From positions 12,135,241-12,199,240 of the forward strand of contig CM049318.1 of the NCBI GenBank assembly GCA_026874595.1: a DNA stretch of 64,000 nt. Reading direction: 5' to 3'. The notes beneath the pieces were generated by a model that was not told the DNA's origin, searched no databases, and worked only from the letters and a program-made list of their open reading frames with translations. Shown piece after piece: positions 34,241 through 45,500 of this stretch. Both the position numbers and the translations under genes were made by a program. This stretch comes from Sipunculus nudus. Taxonomy: Eukaryota > Annelida > Sipuncula > Golfingiida > Sipunculidae. Within the stretch, counting starts at the first letter, position 1. Each line of letters begins with the position of its first letter.

Positions 34241-35114
34241 TTAAATGTAATTTTTCAGTGCTGCTGCTTGGGATTTAATGAGAAACCTATTAGAGTTTCA
34301 GAGGTTTAGGGAAAAAGGACTTATTCATTCCAAACCTGTAAGCACTTGAATTAACAAGAGACCCATGGGTCACAGCGCTCAGCTGAAGTTTGAAATTTTT
34401 GCAAATGCAAAATATTCAAAATATTCTATTGTAATGTTTTTCATATATATAAGCATATGAGAAGTTTAGAGGAAAGGGGCCCTCCCACTTGGTTATAGTA
34501 AAGTTCTAAATATATGATTGCAAAACTAATACTCTGACAAGACTGTCATGAAGAAAAACAGTAAAAGTTTTGAGATACTGTGATGCATATGAAAAATTTA
34601 CAGATGGACAGACAAGTTGACAGAATGGACTAATACCTTTATTTCACTTTCAAGGGAATAATGCATTAAAGTTTATATTAAAAACCCTGTTTTAGCATAT
34701 CCAATTTTTCCATTATAGTTTTTACGGTTTCCTTTTTTTATTTACAAGTTTTATAAATTTGTAATAAAAAAACTGAAAATATAAGTTAAAATATTAGAAT
34801 TCTAAGTTGCAATCATTATATATCCAGAGTGTAGCTCATATTGGGTCATATTATGCATACACATATATTTTATTATTTTTAAATCGAATGTTTGAACTGA
34901 ATTTAAAAGAAAATAATGCCACAACATGGCATCTACAAGATTATTCCTTGAATCCCTATTAAAAAGTTTTGCACATTGGAGTTTTCAGTACATGCTTAAT
35001 TTTATTCACCGAAATAAAATAAAAGATTCAGTAAATTTGATAAAATAAAAACATCTTTTCAAATAAAGTATAAACACTGTTGGTTGAATGAGGGACAAAC
35101 AATATCATTATGCT

Positions 35115-36551
35115 AACTAGAATACGGGTAGTCGACAAGCAACTACTTGTATCCGCCTAAATCAGAGTGGAACGGGTGAAGTGCTGCATATTAGCATGGA
35201 TGTCTGCAGCCAAATTGTGTATGTAGGTTGCGCTACCTACCAAAAAATCCAGAAAGCTGTCCAAGTTGTATACATATGCAAAATTTAAGGCAGATAAGTC
35301 AAACCACTATATTGTATATGAGTGATTTTTGCCCTTGGCAGACAAACAGATGGACGCTGTGCAAAAAAGGGTTGCAGGTGGAGCCACCAGTTTAGCGTAT
35401 GATAAAGAGCTTTGTGAGAACTATACACATGCAAAACTTTGGCCCAATCGGTCAAACGGTTCCCGAGATATGAGCTTGGATGTCTGAAGCGTTAACGTGA
35501 ATGTAGGTGGCGCCACCTGTCATAAAATCAGAAAAGCTATCCAGGATGTATACGCATGCCAAATTTCAGGTGAATTAGTCAAGTCACTGCAGAGATATGA
35601 GTGATTTTGACCCAAGGCAGACAAACAGTTGGACACTGTGCAAACATGGTTGCAGGTGGCGCCACCATTTTTGGTGTATGTTATAAAGCTCTCCAAGGGC
35701 TACATTTGTGCAAAAGAATTTTCCTGATCGGTCAAACGGTTCCCGAGATATGAGCTTGGATGTCTGCAGTGTAAACGTGAATGTAGGTGGCGCCACCTGT
35801 CATAAAATCAGAAAAGCTATCCAGGATGTATACGCATGCCAAATTTCAGGTGAATTAGTCAAGTCACTGCAGAGATATGAGTGATTTTAACCCAAGGCAG
35901 ACGAACAGATGGACACTGTGCAACTATGGTTGCAGGTGGCGCCACCATTTTTGGTGTATGTTATAAAGCTCTCCAAGGGCTACATTTGTGCAAAAGAATT
36001 TTCCTGATCGGTCAAACGGTTCCCGAGATATGAGCTTGGATGTCTGCAGCGTAAACGTGAATGTAGGTGGCGCCACCTGTCATAAAATCAGAAAAGCTAT
36101 CCAGGATGTTTACGCATGCCGAATTTCAGGTGAATTAGTCAAGTCACTGCAGAGATATGAATGATTTTAACCCAAGGCAGACGAACAGATGGACACTGAG
36201 CAAACATGGTTGCAGGTGGCGCCACCATTTTTTGTGTATGTTATAAAGCTCTCCGAGGGCTACATTTTTGCAAAAAATTTTCCTGATCGGTCAAACGGTT
36301 ACCGAGATATGTGGGTTTATGTGTGGAAACAGACGCACAAACGGACGCAGAGCGCAGAGGAAAGGTCAGAGGTCAAAACAAAACCGGGGCGCAGCAGTTC
36401 ACATGTGACCCGAACATAATCCCGGGTTTCGGAAAATTCCGCCCAGCGGTTACGGAGGAGTTCTCCGGACACCTACGCGGCGGCCGCGGTGGCGGCGGCG
36501 TGCAGCTGAAAACATAGTATCCGCAAAACTCTGTTTTGGCGGATACAATTA
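35115..36551 (+). mobile_element. P4 family element, copy b
   Basis: Complete, from AACTAGAATACGGG to GGCGGATACAATTA. The left hairpin and the GTATCCGCC subterminal repeat are followed by the alternating palindromic core and the terminal module with an exact DR1 at 36363-36375 and a GGC-rich patch. At 1437 bp it is close to copy a (1462) and one core dimer (about 280-300 bp) shorter than copy c. It sits inside P1 copy D. Confidence 0.7.
36363..36375 (+). promoter_or_regulatory. DR1 motif in P4
   Basis: AGGTCAGAGGTCA is an exact direct repeat with one-base spacing, the consensus for RXR/HNF4-type nuclear receptors. The same 13 bases occur in copies a (18399-18411, minus strand) and c (49062-49074). 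Binding is not shown by sequence. Confidence 0.45.
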
Positions 36552-36807
36552 CAATCTCAGCTATAATTTATTACTGGAATTAATAGTCAATTTCACACCT
36601 GGTGAAGTTTTACTCTTCTGAAGTAAAGCATTACTTATCTGATGAACATCCACACTTTCATAGCATTACACCACTTTGTGGACACAATTAAATGTGCACT
36701 TTAATCATTGTAAACCTGGTGGTTCAATACAAAATCTAAAATGTAGCACAGCCAAGAATAAAATAAAATAGGAAATTAATAACATTCATCTAGTTAATGC
36801 ACCATCT

Positions 36808-36821
36808 GGGGGGGGGGGGGA
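36808..36821 (+). repeat. G homopolymer
   Basis: A run of about 13 G at the position in P1 copy D that corresponds roughly to the 31-G run in copy B. Confidence 0.85.
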
Positions 36822-37660
36822 GTGCAGGGCAGAGGGGAATCTGCTAGTAGTGGCCAAGCTGAGCCAACGCCAGCTGCCTGGGGTGGGTTACATAATGCAA
36901 GTGAAGGCTGTACTACTAGGAGGGCTAGATGTAAACAACACTTGACATGGTGTATGAAAACTTAAATAAAAGCTACTCTTTTCAAGCAATTACTTTGAAA
37001 TTTCAGATTTTAAAAGATTAAATCCTAATGTATATATGCTGTGAAAATTAAATCGACAGTGCTTACAGGGAAAAAACGTGCCATTGCCACAGTTGGACAA
37101 AATTTAAGGTATTGATTTTTTATTTATGCTAATAACTTAAAAAATTTGCAAAATTGAGATCTAATTTTAGGTAAAAAATTTAATCTTGATTAAATAAAGT
37201 TATATTCCTGAAAAAAAGTCTCCAGCTTCAGCAATTCTAATGTTTAGTGAGCAAATATATTTCCTGATTTTTAAAAAATTGCATTATATTTGGGTCCATA
37301 ACTTCAAAATAATACCCAATACTGACCTAAATTTTGTTATGTGCATAGAAAATGTATGGAAGAATATGAATACTAAATATGATCAAAAACAGGTCAGTGG
37401 TTTTGATATTATGCAGCCTTGAAGTGTAACAATGGCTTCTTTAAGGAAAACGGAGGTTTTTCCTTAATATCTCGAAGGAACAAAGTCCTAATGACCCAAT
37501 TTTCGGTATGGTAGGAGATTTTGGGGAAATCTAATGGTATGCAGAATTTGGATTCTTAGGTCCAATGGTTTCAAAACGTGCCCTGTTAACGGACAGACAG
37601 CCGGATGACGGACAAAACACCACGACTATAGCTCAGATGACTTATAGTCAGCTGAGCTAA

Positions 37661-39387
37661 AAAAATGAAATATTTTAAAAAGTATAAAGTGGCATGTGTT
37701 TTAAAAGTGCACACTTATACTCTGAGAGTGTAGTAGAAGCTTCACTTTCGAATATATTAAAAAACTTCATTCTATGAAGCCAAGCTGTCTCTATAGAAAT
37801 ATCTGGGGTAATCCATATCATGAGAAAATTTGCCAATCATGGGAGATGTATTGATATTTAACATGAAACCTATTAATTCTCCTAAGTAACAGCAATCAAT
37901 CTGAGAAATTCCTGACTTTTACGATACTTCAATCAGATATGATGGAACCCACCTGCTGAAAGCAATTCTGCTCCGCCCAACAATGTAATCAAATGACACT
38001 GGTTGTAACACATGATATTCAATACTTGTCTTTTAGATATGATTGCTGGGGATTTTAAAAAATCAACCATTTGATTTAACAGCTAGGTTAGGTAATGCAG
38101 CTTTGTGGTTTTTATATTCCTGGACACCCTAAAACCCATTTTGCTTGGGAATACAAATATTTATTGAAGCAATAAGTTATGCTGAATCAAATCTTCCCGG
38201 ATTGCTTTTTACATCAATAAGCATTACAAATCACATTGGCCTTGTAACTGTCCGAGATGGCAAATCTACCATCTCAACATCCTGGAAAGCATCAGGTTTT
38301 TCTCTGTTACAAAACTGTCACACATCAAAAGCAGACACATCAACATATGACAAAAGCTCTTTTTTTTCTCAGTTTCCCTGGATATTGACAAACTTCACTT
38401 GTCCCTTCACACCCCACATCATCAACTGAAACAATTATGGGATGGGTAAAATTTCTACACTGCAGAACACTGACTTATGGTGCAGCAACTGAGACAAATG
38501 GCCTTTATTGGCCAAACTGCCCTCTTGCATTCAGCAATTCCATTTTGTCCAAGTAGCTCAAGTCTGATTTATAAACCACGCTGATGGTTTCCCTGTCCCA
38601 TAATTACCGTCCTATTGACTGTGTGCAACCATGCAAAAGTAATTCACAGCTGGTTAAAGATCAGCGAAAGCTCAAGCACCATCAAAAAACATGCTTGCTG
38701 AAACCCCAACTTGTCATGAAATAAGCTTTTGGTGTCAGTTTTCGCATCCCTGTTTAATAGGCAGCTGTGGTCCCCATGCCAAGGTGCCAGAAAACTGCAA
38801 ATCAAGGACTAATCCGAATATATGTCTTAAATTCATGTCTTGCAATTTTCTTTCCCTTCCTAGGAGCACTTTCCAGAAATGAACGATGTACTTCAAGTGG
38901 CCCATGAGGATTAAAACACGACACAGGCGCAGGCCCCCCCTACACTATCACCGAAAAAGAAAGAAAATTTATATCTGGATTTCCTGAACAAGAAAATAAA
39001 CGTCACAATATTTTCATTCTCATGTTTTGCCATTTGCTTCTTCCAAGCCCCGAGAGCCTGTAACAGTAGCCTTCTCTTGATCCTTTGCTGATTCAACCCC
39101 AGTCCTTTTACATTTATTAGATACTTCTTTATATTTATCACGGTAATAGGAGAGAAAGGCAGTACTTACAAGGTCAACTGGGCTTTTTCATCAAGTGACA
39201 GATTCCTGATTTTGTCAAGTATTGCAGATACATAAATTTTTGCAGGAACAACAAAGGAAAAAGTTGTGGATATATAACATTTGCCAGTGGGAGGGTTAAA
39301 ACACAAGGTAGTTTATTTATCTGAAGCCACAATATTTTATAAAATATTACAGCATAATAATACAGGTCATACAGCAGAGTTTGGGTG
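37661..39387. other. Unannotated, with possible conserved or exonic patches
   Basis: From about 38090 to 39200 the sequence is GC-richer and non-repetitive. A minus-strand donor-like site (ACCTT|GTAAGTACT) lies at about 39160-39170, preceded on that strand by a stop-free stretch that includes the words KIYVSAILDKIRNLSLDEK. No AG acceptor with an adjacent pyrimidine tract is present, so I do not call an exon. Confidence 0.3.
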
Positions 39388-40060
39388 AGGTACTTGTACC
39401 TGTACCTGTACCTAGGTACACAATTCGGAGTACCTGTACCTGTACCTGGCTGTCATGAGTAGGAAGTACCTTGTACCTGAACTTGTACCTGGAACTCGAG
39501 TATCTGTACCTGGTAAAGCTGTCAGTGCAGTTAAATATCCCAGGCAGGGGTAATAACGAAGCATTTCCCTACTGCCTGGTTAACATCCAGACTCTAAAAA
39601 GGAAGTTCATTATGGCATTATCAGCAAAAGTACAGGAAAACTAACAAAGGAAAGGAACCGGGCTGCCCACATGCACCATGTAGACAGTTGTCTAGTATGT
39701 ACACAGAAAAGAGTTGGGGCCAGGTACTTGCACCTAGGTACACAATTCACAGTTATGTGAATAACAGGTAATGATACTGGAAAGGGACATCAGGTTGGGT
39801 CATGTAAGTGTACTGAACTGTCACCCCTGTCAGGTATATTTCCTAAACCAGGCATGGGTAATTACTGAGCTTTCATCCCTGCAGCCTCTTCAAGTCGAGT
39901 AGGCATGGGCTAGTAGCATACTGGCCTAGCTGAACCTCCAGCATCTACACTGGAAGTTCATTGTGGCATTATAAGACATTATACAGCTCACAGAGCAAAA
40001 GATATTGGCCAGTTGCTAACATGCCCTATATAGATACCTGTTGTCTAGTATACAAAGGAC
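39388..40060 (+). repeat. Tandem duplication of about 325 bp with GTACCT hexamers
   Basis: Two units (about 39388-39712 and 39713-40060) share 'cctaggtacacaattc', 'ggcaggggtaat'-like, 'ggaagttcattatggcatta' and 'ttgtctagtat'. The first unit is rich in GTACCT hexamers and in the palindrome CCTAGG. A third hexamer cluster lies at 40675-40800. Confidence 0.7.
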
Positions 40061-40674
40061 ATTAGTGAAGGATAAATGAAGAAGCAAAGAAAATACATAT
40101 TATATTACAGAACTCTCAACATATGCCAATAAAGCAGAACATTCCATTTTACAGGAAAACAGTCAAATAGTCCCTGCTAAAGCATCAAATGCTGGCGCTC
40201 TTAATTCCCAAAACATTTCTCAGTGTGACTTTCTGCTATGAACTTAACATGTTTAATGTTACTTCTTATTATGTATGGATTATCATCATGAAGTTAATCT
40301 ATAAAATTGATTGTAAGATTTTCACGTTCAGTAAAGCTATTAAGCCTCTTTACTTAAAGAGTGCATGGGGCTTCCAGATATTTAGTTTTAAAACATTACT
40401 CTGAAACTCAAAACTTGATTTATAATATAGACATCATATTTTATCATATGAATGAAAGTTTTATATTTCTATATTAATAACTTTGTAAACTTTATCAGCT
40501 TCATTCAATATCACAATTACTAAAGGCAATCCTCTGCATTTGCCAGGCCTGTTTTTTTCTGATGATATAGAAAAACAATCATTTAAAACTTTTTAATGAT
40601 ATATCTGCCATTTTATAATAACGTATTATCACATATATGAAATTTATGCAATTATCATTAGTTCAAATGTCTTT

Positions 40675-40800
40675 GAAATGTACCTGTACCTAGGTACTTT
40701 CTAAAGTACCTGTACCTAGGTACTCTACAAAAATGCTGTACCTGTACCTGTATCTGTACCTGACCATTTCACAAGTACCTGTACCTGTACCTAAGTACTG
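40675..40800 (+). repeat. GTACCT hexamer cluster
   Basis: At least ten GTACCT or TGTACC units, including GTACCTAGGTAC palindromes, matching the start of the 39.4-kb units. Confidence 0.85.
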
Positions 40801-40879
40801 TTGCATTTACCTGGCCACAACCTGATCATACAGAGTTCATGGTTAGGTCAATTGTCATTCACATCTTCAGACTTACAGT

Positions 40880-40920
40880 ATTTGAGAGAGGGGGGGGGGG
40901 GGAGAGAGAGAGAGAGGAGG
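40880..40920 (+). repeat. (G)n and (GA)n simple repeat
   Basis: About twelve G residues followed by a GAGA tract. Low-complexity sequence only. Confidence 0.9.
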
Positions 40921-41315
40921 ACAGTATCAAAAGCTGTATCTCTGCCCCTTCCATATATCCAGATTTTAATGGCAACAGTAACTGACTGCTTCATTATTCA
41001 TACTGCTCCTACTGTTGTATTGTTTAAATGTTTTGTGCATTTGTAATGTGAAACACATTAAGAATTGTTTATTATTAAAATAAACAAAGATTTCTCTTTA
41101 AGCACCCATGAATGCCATCATGAACATTAGATTTTGGAATTAACAAAACAACACCCATAGCTCACTCCCTACAAAGAAAATTATAAAAAAGCATTATCTG
41201 TGGCTCTAACAGGCACTATTCTAGCACCAAAGCGTCCGATCAGTAACTGAAAAAAAAATAATCTTTGAAAATATTTCCTTAAACTTTTCTTGAGAGTAGG
41301 CACTCGAAACACTTA

Positions 41316-41366
41316 CCATGTCTCCAAAAATAAAGTTTCCGCGGTGATTTCTGATATCAGTTTCCA
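41316..41366 (-). CDS. Candidate first coding exon of a minus-strand gene
   Basis: On the minus strand a putative 70-nt exon runs from 41385 to 41316. It follows a TTTGCAG acceptor, has an in-frame TAA nine bases before the ATG, a favourable start context (ACCATGG), and then 17 codons reading METDIRNHRGNFIFGDM. It ends at codon phase 0 in a strong donor (ATG|GTAAGTG). If real, the next exons lie to the left (lower coordinates) and the 5' UTR exon to the right. I do not recognise the peptide and no second exon is convincing. Splice-like sites are common by chance in 64 kb, so this is a candidate only. Confidence 0.3.
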
Positions 41367-41787
41367 TGGTTTCTTATTTCACTGATCTGCAAAGATCCAA
41401 GATGTTGCTTAGTATAAAGATGTCTTTAGAAATACAGTAATGAAGTTAAAAAGCCACATAATGTGATATGACTGCTACGAGTTATTCTAAGATAAATGGT
41501 TTGGTTATCCTTAACCCAGGTACAGATAGCAAGTGATGCAATGTAATCTGAATTTTTTTTATATTATTGGCCTCATCTGAAAATGTTGCCAAGATAAAGC
41601 CTTATCATGTGTTCTTTATTTTTTCATTGTCAAGATAGATAAACTCAGAATCACAAACACACAGAGATAATCAAAGTTGAGTGGCTAAAATTTACTTTGC
41701 TATTAAATTTATTGATTTCACCATGCAGTCTCATGTGAAACTGTATTTAAATACAATGGCTTGATCCAGAGAAAACCTTAGATCCAC

Positions 41788-41935
41788 AATAATATATCTT
41801 GTTTTATTTTGTGACTCTTTAATTATTTCCTCTGTCAGATATCTTTAATTAAACTCCCATCTCACTGAATAAGAGATTTAACTGATTGTGTCTTATCTAC
41901 AGACATTTAACTTCTAAAACTAAAGTAACTAGAAT
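41788..41935 (+). repeat. 145-bp direct repeat, left copy
   Basis: It matches 42581-42728 ('aataatatatcttgttttat', 'tctgtcagatatctttaa', 'acctacagac..ttaacttct'). The two copies bracket the half-site array. Confidence 0.7.
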
Positions 41936-42029
41936 GGCAGCGCAAAAACAGATGTCCCCCCCCCCCCTATAAGTGATCCAAAAATATATTAGGGGTAAAA
42001 TAAGCACTATCTCAAAACATCATTCAAGA

Positions 42030-42580
42030 TTTCAGTAAATTTGACCTTGGAGGTCAAGGTCAATGTCACAATTTTCGAACTCTGATGAGATTTAGGCAGA
42101 AAGAACTGGTGTGTCAAAATTGAGGACAAAATGTGAAAAACTTCAAAAATTATGAGGTTCACAAAAATTTTACATCTCAGCAGATTTGACCTTGAAGATG
42201 ATGGTCAAGGTCACCAGGTTCGAACTCCTTTAAGATTTTGGAAGGAAAAATTAGTGTTTAAAATTTAGGAGGAAAATATGCTGCTCTTCAAAAGTTATCA
42301 TGTTCACAAGACAATAACTTTAATTTGGCTAATTTGACCTAAAATATTCCAGTTCAAGGTCAAACTCCTCTGGGAACATGGTAGGAACAATTGGTGAACC
42401 AAATTTAAGGACAAAATGATATATACTTCAAAAGTTATGAGGTTCATAAAAAATTTTACATTTCAGCAGATTTGACCTTGAAGATTAAGGTCAGGGTCAT
42501 CCAGTTTCGATCTCTTCCAAGATTTTGGTAGAAACAGGGAGTGCTTAAAATTTTAGAGGAAAATATGCAGCCCTTCAAAA
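42030..42580 (+). repeat. Array of four 145-bp units rich in AGGTCA half-sites
   Basis: Units begin at about 42039, 42184, 42332 and 42469 with TTTGACCT. Each carries AGGTCA-type half-sites followed by 'ttcgaactcct..aagatttt' and 'aggaaaatatg..cttcaaaa'. The first unit has TGACCT, TGG, AGGTCA (42042-42056, an everted repeat with 3-base spacing) overlapping TCAAGGTCA (42054-42062). Confidence 0.65.
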
Positions 42581-42728
42581 TCCAAAATAATATATCTTGT
42601 TTTATTTTTTTGACTCTATTATTATTTCCTCCTCTGTCAGATATCTTTAAACCCCCATCTCGCTGAACTAGAGAATTGACTGATTGTCTTACCTACAGAC
42701 CTTTAACTTCTACAACTTAAGTAATTAC
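42581..42728 (+). repeat. 145-bp direct repeat, right copy
   Basis: Partner of 41788-41935, about 85% alike by eye, 793 bp downstream. Confidence 0.7.
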
Positions 42729-43299
42729 AGCAATATCTATATACCTTTGATGGTGAACATTAACTATGGCTGGTTTGATAAATAATATATATTAAAGCAG
42801 GTGGACCAATATGAATCTCAATAAATCTGAGAAGATTAAATAATACAAGACAGGTGCAATCTGTTACAACCAACTTTTCATCTTTATAAATCTGCATTCC
42901 ATGGAGACATATTTGCTTTCTGTAATGATTAGTTCCTGAATAATCTAGCTTGTAATTTCTGCTAGTTGTTCACAAAAAACAACTGTCACAGGGTAATGTC
43001 ATATTTCCACTAAAATATCTCAGCTGTAAATTTGTAACTGCAATAAATTTTAATATTCATATAAATATTAATATTTTAGCCCTGGCTGAGAGCTGAACAT
43101 CTCCCTCCACAGCAGTGCAGTCCTGACATTGACCTAAGTTCCATCATCACAGCTCCACCAAAAGCTATCACTCTTCCATGATTACATACACATTTTTATT
43201 AAATGGACTATCAGCTGTGGATAACCTATGTAACCACCTCCATTTTTTAATGCTGGTTTCACTAAGTTTATGTACATCTGTAGAATACCATTCTGATAT

Positions 43300-43620
43300 C
43301 AGACTCTGTGACAGAGCAGTATCACACACTTCCTCTCATTCTATATCCTGGTGTTAACCAGGCATGGTGACTCTGTACCTGCAGGCCCAACTTGTAATCT
43401 GTCCCATTGCTGGGTAATACCCCCGAGGAACCACACTTGTTTTTGAATGAAACACAGTCATTGGGCACAGCCTTCCATTGCCTGCAGAGCACTCACCCTG
43501 GGTTAGGGCCAACCATGAAAAATCTCATCCCCTCAGTTGAGATTTGAAATTACTATCTCCTGGCTTTGGGTCCTAGGCTCAACCCCCAAGCCACTAAAGC
43601 TGGTGAATAATACTTTCTAC
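43300..43620 (-). repeat. SINE-like unit with tRNA-like promoter boxes
   Basis: Read on the minus strand from about 43610, a TTTAGTGGCTTGG segment resembles a pol III A box. About 45 bases on, ATTTCAAATCTC resembles a B box. The body continues to about 43300 and is shared in part with 19920-20170. The boxes are degenerate, so this is a tentative old SINE. Confidence 0.35.
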
Positions 43621-43864
43621 CAACTACAAAGAAAATGATAATTCTCTCAGAGACTCTCATACGTTTAGGCCTCCAGGTGAGAATGTCAGCATGAGTAGCA
43701 TGATTGTTAGTGTCTCCATGCTGTTGAAGATTCAACTATAAATAGATTTACTTTGAGTCTGATATGTGTATGACTAATGTGATGTTTTACAAATCACTAG
43801 CCATACCATCTTTTCAACTTAATATTAAATAGTCCCAAATTTAACAGGGATCTATACATCAAAG

Positions 43865-44100
43865 ATGCCCTCTCCGCTGGTGACCCGGGTTTGATTCCCC
43901 AGCTGGATATGAGAGTTTGTTGTAGAGGCCCATCCCAGGTCTGTGGTTTTCTCCGGATCATCCGGCTTCCTCTGCCTTTACTACTACTGAGTGGCAACAT
44001 CTGAGCCATGGAAAGTGCTTCGTATTAGTTATTATAATTAGTTGTACAATCCATGTAAAATTAATAAAGTTAAATAAAGTAAAGTTTATATTAAATAAAT
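43865..44100 (+). repeat. tRNA-related SINE, 5'-truncated
   Basis: GGTTTGATTCC (43888-43898) is close to a tRNA B box. It is followed by the central phrase TTTTCTCCGGATCATCCGG (43947-43965), a domain seen in many metazoan SINEs, and an AATAAAGT/TAAA tail from about 44062. The A box is not clear, so the 5' end seems lost. Confidence 0.5.
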
Positions 44101-45150
44101 CAGCTCCTGATTGTATACCAGTAGTTTTTAATGTGTTGTTTAAACCTTTACCTTCAAATTCTAATGTAGTTTTGAAGAAATTATAGGAAATAGCACAGTT
44201 CCCAACCCATATCAGAATGGCACTGAAAACTATTTGAGACACCTGACAGAACAGATATTAATTGTTTGAGCCTAAACCTATTTCAATGTATGTTGAAATT
44301 AAGGAAATAACCCTTCTGCTTCAGACAAAAGAAAGAGAAACAGTCTGTTTTACAGCCTGCCTGCCAGAGAAAATGTCTGTTTTACGGCCTGTCTGCCTCC
44401 TGTTAAAATGCTAGGTGTCAAGAGCCATCAATCCTGGCACATGACTGACCAATCAGAATGCTCCTTTTCCTCTGCTGCTAGAATATTTTTTATCACAAAC
44501 CCATGGTCCACCATATCACATATAGATCATAACTCATTACATAGCCCAAGCTAACATGTCTTAAGTCTGACATCACTGCATCTTTGCATTTGGTGAACAT
44601 TCTATAAAACCAGGCCACCAGTTTTCACGATTATCAGGTAGACTGACAGGCCAGACAAACCTCCGGGAAACACAGGAAGTGCTGAGACAGGTACAAGCTG
44701 GTGAAAATAAACATACAAAAGGCCAGCAACTCCCACAGTGCTTTGATGTCACTCTCCATACAGAACTCTGTCACTTAGCCCTGGGAGCGATCTTCTGTGA
44801 CTCTGCATGAAGAGTTCCTCCGGGTGTTTTCCCTACAGGTTACAAAGTCGATATCTCCTTTTACATCTATCTATATATATTAACAGGAAGCTCTGATATC
44901 TGGTGGAGATTTTCGGGATATAAAGTGAGTCTCCTGGATTGGACAAAAGACATACGGTATATCATCCTCATATCATAACCTGAGTACTTACATGGTTCTA
45001 AAATTTCATGAAAAGAAATCTTTCCAAGTTTTTCCCTGACCATTAATATTTTTTGTTAGGATTTCAGGATTATTATTCCAAATTTTGTGAGAGAAACACA
45101 TCGCTAAAAAACCACTCTAGGAAATCAGCCACAAGATATATACTGTTTAG
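44101..45150. other. No recognisable feature
   Basis: Non-repetitive AT-rich DNA with moderately GC-richer patches around 44330-44800. No supported exon. Confidence 0.35.
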
Positions 45151-45500
45151 ATATGGACCCATGGGTAACTGTGTTCAGCTGAAGTTGATCTCAAAGTTAA
45201 AAATCTGAAATAATATCAAACAGAGACAAAGTCTGAGATGAAGAGGCAATACAAGCCATGGTTGCAATAAGTTAATAAGACTGAAGAACTGTTCGAAATA
45301 ATATTATGTGATCTGACCATGTGTTTCCCAATGTTGAAATTGAAGCATGTAAGCAGTATATGAATATAAGATCTAAACTATTTCCATGATCATTGGTTGG
45401 CTTTTTTAGTGTAAACATTCCTGACCTTTGTGTTGTACAAAACAGACTGAATTTACTGCACGAGTCAATGTTTATGATCTCATTCTATACAACATATTTT
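45151..45500 (+). mobile_element. P1-long 5' fragment, copy C
   Basis: Head-like ATGGACCCATGGGTAACT then GTTCAGCTGAAG, followed by 'atctgaccatgtgtttccca', 'gaagcatgtaagcagt' and 'tttccatgatcattggttgg', the first module of copies A and B. The remainder of the element is absent. Confidence 0.5.

Larger units (their letters stand above)
34352..37660 (+). mobile_element. P1-long element, copy D, interrupted by P4
   Basis: Head AACAAGAGACCCATGGGTCA then GCGCTCAGCTGAAG at 34352. The 5' module runs to about 35114 ('ttatgcatacacatat', 'gcatctacaagattattcc', 'aagttttgcacattggag', comparable with 30050-30365). P4 copy b follows, then the P1 3' module from 36552 to the hairpin at 37629-37659. Taking out P4 leaves about 1.9 kb, the length of copies A and B. 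Confidence 0.6.

Noticed and set aside
43553-44009. Minus-strand ORFs of 60-70 aa
   Set aside because: They fall inside the SINE-like units and have no conserved domain.
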